The notes beneath the pieces were generated by a model. The model was given only the letters and a program-made list of their open reading frames with translations. It searched no databases and was not told the DNA's origin. Positions 6,160 to 7,471 of a DNA stretch of 7,471 bases are shown piece after piece. How positions within the stretch are numbered: position 1 is the stretch's first letter; each line of letters starts with the position of its first letter. Origin of the DNA: Phycisphaerales bacterium (GTDB lineage Bacteria; Planctomycetota; Phycisphaerae; Phycisphaerales; SM1A02); NCBI GenBank assembly GCA_018882625.1, contig VERO01000107.1:1-7471 (forward strand). The letters run 5' to 3'. A program made the translations under genes and the position numbers.

Positions 6160-7287
6160 ATGGTCCCCCGTGCCGCACCCATCCTCCACACGGAGTCATC
6201 CTGCGGCTGGGGAGGCCAGGAGATACGGATCCTCGAGGAATCCAAGGCCCTCCTCAGGCGCGGGCATGAGGTAGCGATCGCCTGCCCAACGGAGTCCGAG
6301 CTGTTCCGTCGCGCTCCGGAGTGGGGCATCCCCGTGATCCCGACGCCAATCGCCCGCCGCAGTGTCGCTGCACTTGGCGCGATTCACCGACTGCTGGCAG
6401 GGCATCGGCATGGGATCATCAACACTCACAGCTCGACGGATTCGTGGCTCGTCTCGTTCGCATCGCTGGCGACGCGACGACGACCTGCCATCGTGCGTAC
6501 CCGTCACATATCCGCACCGATATCTAGGTCTCCAGCCTCCGCCTGGCTCTACCGAAGGGCTGCGGACCATGTGGTGACCACAGGCGAGGCCCTCCGGATC
6601 GCACTGATGGAAGCCACCGGGATGCCTGGTCACCGCGTGACCTCCGTACCCACCGGAATCGACCCCTCGCGGTTTCAGCCTCGCGACCCCCGTGAGGCGC
6701 GCGCTCGCGTTGGGCTTGAGCGCGAATCCCCTCTCATGGGAATCGTGGCCACTGTCCGTAGCTGGAAGGGCCACATCTTCCTGCTCGAGGCGTTCGCGCA
6801 CTGCAAGCTGAATGGATGGAAGCTCGCTGTGGTGGGAGACGGTCCATCTCTAGGTGCCGCCGTGGATCGAGCGCGCGCGCTAGGCATCTCCGATCGAGTG
6901 GTGTTCGCGGGCCAGCAGTCCAATCCGGAAGTATGGCTGCAGGCGATGGACATTGTGTGCCAGCCCTCCTATGCCAACGAAGGTGTATCGCAGGCGGTCC
7001 TTCAGGCCATGATGACGGGTCGGCCGGTGATTGCCACTCCGGTAGGTGCAACGCAAGAGGCGGTCCGTCACGGCGAAACTGGGATCATCGTGCCTCCGAG
7101 CGACTCCGAATCCCTAGCTTCGGCAATCCGGGAACTGGCCGAAAGCCCTGCGAAACGCGCCGCATTGGGTGCTCGTGGCCGGGCGGTGGCCCTCGCGGAG
7201 TTCTCCGTCGAGAGGATGGCCGATCGCATGGAGGCCGTCTTCATGAAGGCACTCCAGCGCCGACGGGGCGGACGGCCGACCGCCTAG
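6160..7287 (+). CDS. GT4 family glycosyltransferase
   Basis: A 375-residue GT-B retaining glycosyltransferase that moves a sugar from a nucleotide donor to a lipid-linked or surface glycan acceptor in the cytoplasm. The N-terminal lobe has ILHTESSCGWGGQE (8-21), the glycine-rich acceptor-side loop. The C-terminal lobe has SVPTGIDPSRF (162-172), VATVRSWKGH (196-205), VGDGP (225-229), and NEGVSQAVLQAM (273-284) leading into TGRPVIATPVGATQEAV (286-302). The usual E-x7-E donor-binding motif reads E274-x7-Q282, a variant. ATG 6160 puts the conserved start right after seven residues; the frame stays open far upstream but there it overlaps the GT2 gene antisense. No Shine-Dalgarno site is seen. It is divergent from the GT2-CgeB operon and convergent with the next gene, sharing stop-codon bases. 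Confidence 0.93.
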   Translation: MVPRAAPILHTESSCGWGGQEIRILEESKALLRRGHEVAIACPTESELFRRAPEWGIPVIPTPIARRSVAALGAIHRLLAGHRHGIINTHSSTDSWLVSFASLATRRRPAIVRTRHISAPISRSPASAWLYRRAADHVVTTGEALRIALMEATGMPGHRVTSVPTGIDPSRFQPRDPREARARVGLERESPLMGIVATVRSWKGHIFLLEAFAHCKLNGWKLAVVGDGPSLGAAVDRARALGISDRVVFAGQQSNPEVWLQAMDIVCQPSYANEGVSQAVLQAMMTGRPVIATPVGATQEAVRHGETGIIVPPSDSESLASAIRELAESPAKRAALGARGRAVALAEFSVERMADRMEAVFMKALQRRRGGRPTA

Positions 7288-7320
7288 GGCCGCCCGCGCA
7301 ACGGGAACGTGCGGTCGGCC
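7274..7320. terminator. Inverted repeat enclosing two convergent stop codons
   Basis: GGCCGACCGC (7274-7283) pairs perfectly with GCGGTCGGCC (7311-7320). Inside the 27-base loop is a smaller stem, CCCG (7293-7296) with CGGG (7302-7305). The stop codons of both flanking genes lie in the loop. Being symmetric, it could form in transcripts from either side and act as a two-way terminator or mRNA-end barrier, but neither side has a T-tract. Confidence 0.5.
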
Positions 7321-7471
7321 AGGACTGACCGGTAGAGCGCGGTCCATCGACCGGCCATCGCATCCATCGAATGCTCCAACGCGCATTGCCGGCCAGCGCC
7401 ACCAAGCCTTTCGCGCGCACCCGGATCCACTGCGGCCGAGATCGCCCTCACCCAGCCCTGCACATCATGGG
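7284..7471 (-). CDS. Probable GT4 glycosyltransferase, C-terminal fragment
   Basis: A frame on the minus strand runs open from the right edge (codons from 7469) to TAG at 7286-7284, giving 61 residues with the N-terminal part outside the window. It reads HDVQGWVRAISAAVDPGARE, then RLGGAGRQCALEHSMDAMAG and RWTALYRSVL. This is the usual end of a GT4 enzyme: a helix with W..AI, then a D...R.RLG..GR stretch, then S...M and a final LY helix. It compares well with the same region of the neighbouring GT4 (AIRELAESPAKRAALGARGR). It has no start codon in the window. It converges on the GT4 gene, with stop codons overlapping in CTAG. Family assignment from 61 residues is moderately sure, coding more so. 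Confidence 0.72.
   Translation of the reverse strand, partial: HDVQGWVRAISAAVDPGARERLGGAGRQCALEHSMDAMAGRWTALYRSVLADRTFPLRGRP

Noticed and set aside
1..7471. CRISPR array, insertion sequence, toxin-antitoxin, phage or defence genes
   Set aside because: No regularly spaced repeats, transposase or integrase motifs, or recognisable defence domains were seen in the frames read.

Overview
The window is high-GC bacterial DNA with two halves. Positions 1-4140 hold housekeeping-type genes on the + strand. Positions 4256-7471 hold glycosyltransferase genes in mixed orientations, cut by the right edge. The organism is a diderm bacterium, since it has a lipobox lipoprotein and a glycan-assembly cluster. 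The six-domain S1 protein with its short N-terminal helix, and the scarcity of Shine-Dalgarno sites, remind me of Planctomycetota, possibly Phycisphaerae. That is an inference from recall and was not tested.

Left half: the end of a HIT-family nucleotide hydrolase or phosphorylase gene (1-147), then a 344-base gene-free stretch with several short hairpins and, at its end, a good sigma70-type promoter. This promoter drives a small lipoprotein of unknown function (492-776), with an MFS transporter (806-2143) 29 bases downstream. The transporter's stop codon lies inside the extended -10 element of a promoter for rpsA (2240-4030). That gene has a leader of about 90 bases with two hairpins and no Shine-Dalgarno site. 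It ends at a textbook intrinsic terminator (4109-4138), part of which is repeated imperfectly 119 bases downstream.

Right half: on the minus strand a WaaE/KdtX-like GT2 glycosyltransferase (6078 down to 5287) overlaps a CgeB-like glycosyltransferase (5290 down to 4256) by ATGA, so they form a two-gene operon. Divergent from them, across 81 bases, is a GT4 glycosyltransferase (6160-7287). Facing it from the right edge is the last 61 codons of another gene, probably also GT4. The stop codons of these two convergent genes share the palindrome CTAG and sit in the loop of a 10-bp perfect inverted repeat.

The right half probably helps build a surface glycan such as lipopolysaccharide core or a related oligosaccharide: GT2 and CgeB-like enzymes made together, GT4 enzymes made from flanking units. 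I saw no CRISPR array, insertion sequence, tRNA or rRNA, and no clearly new defence or mobile system. The points most worth a second look are the regulatory architecture around rpsA, the shared-stop junction at 7284-7287, and the hairpin-rich stretch at 190-345.
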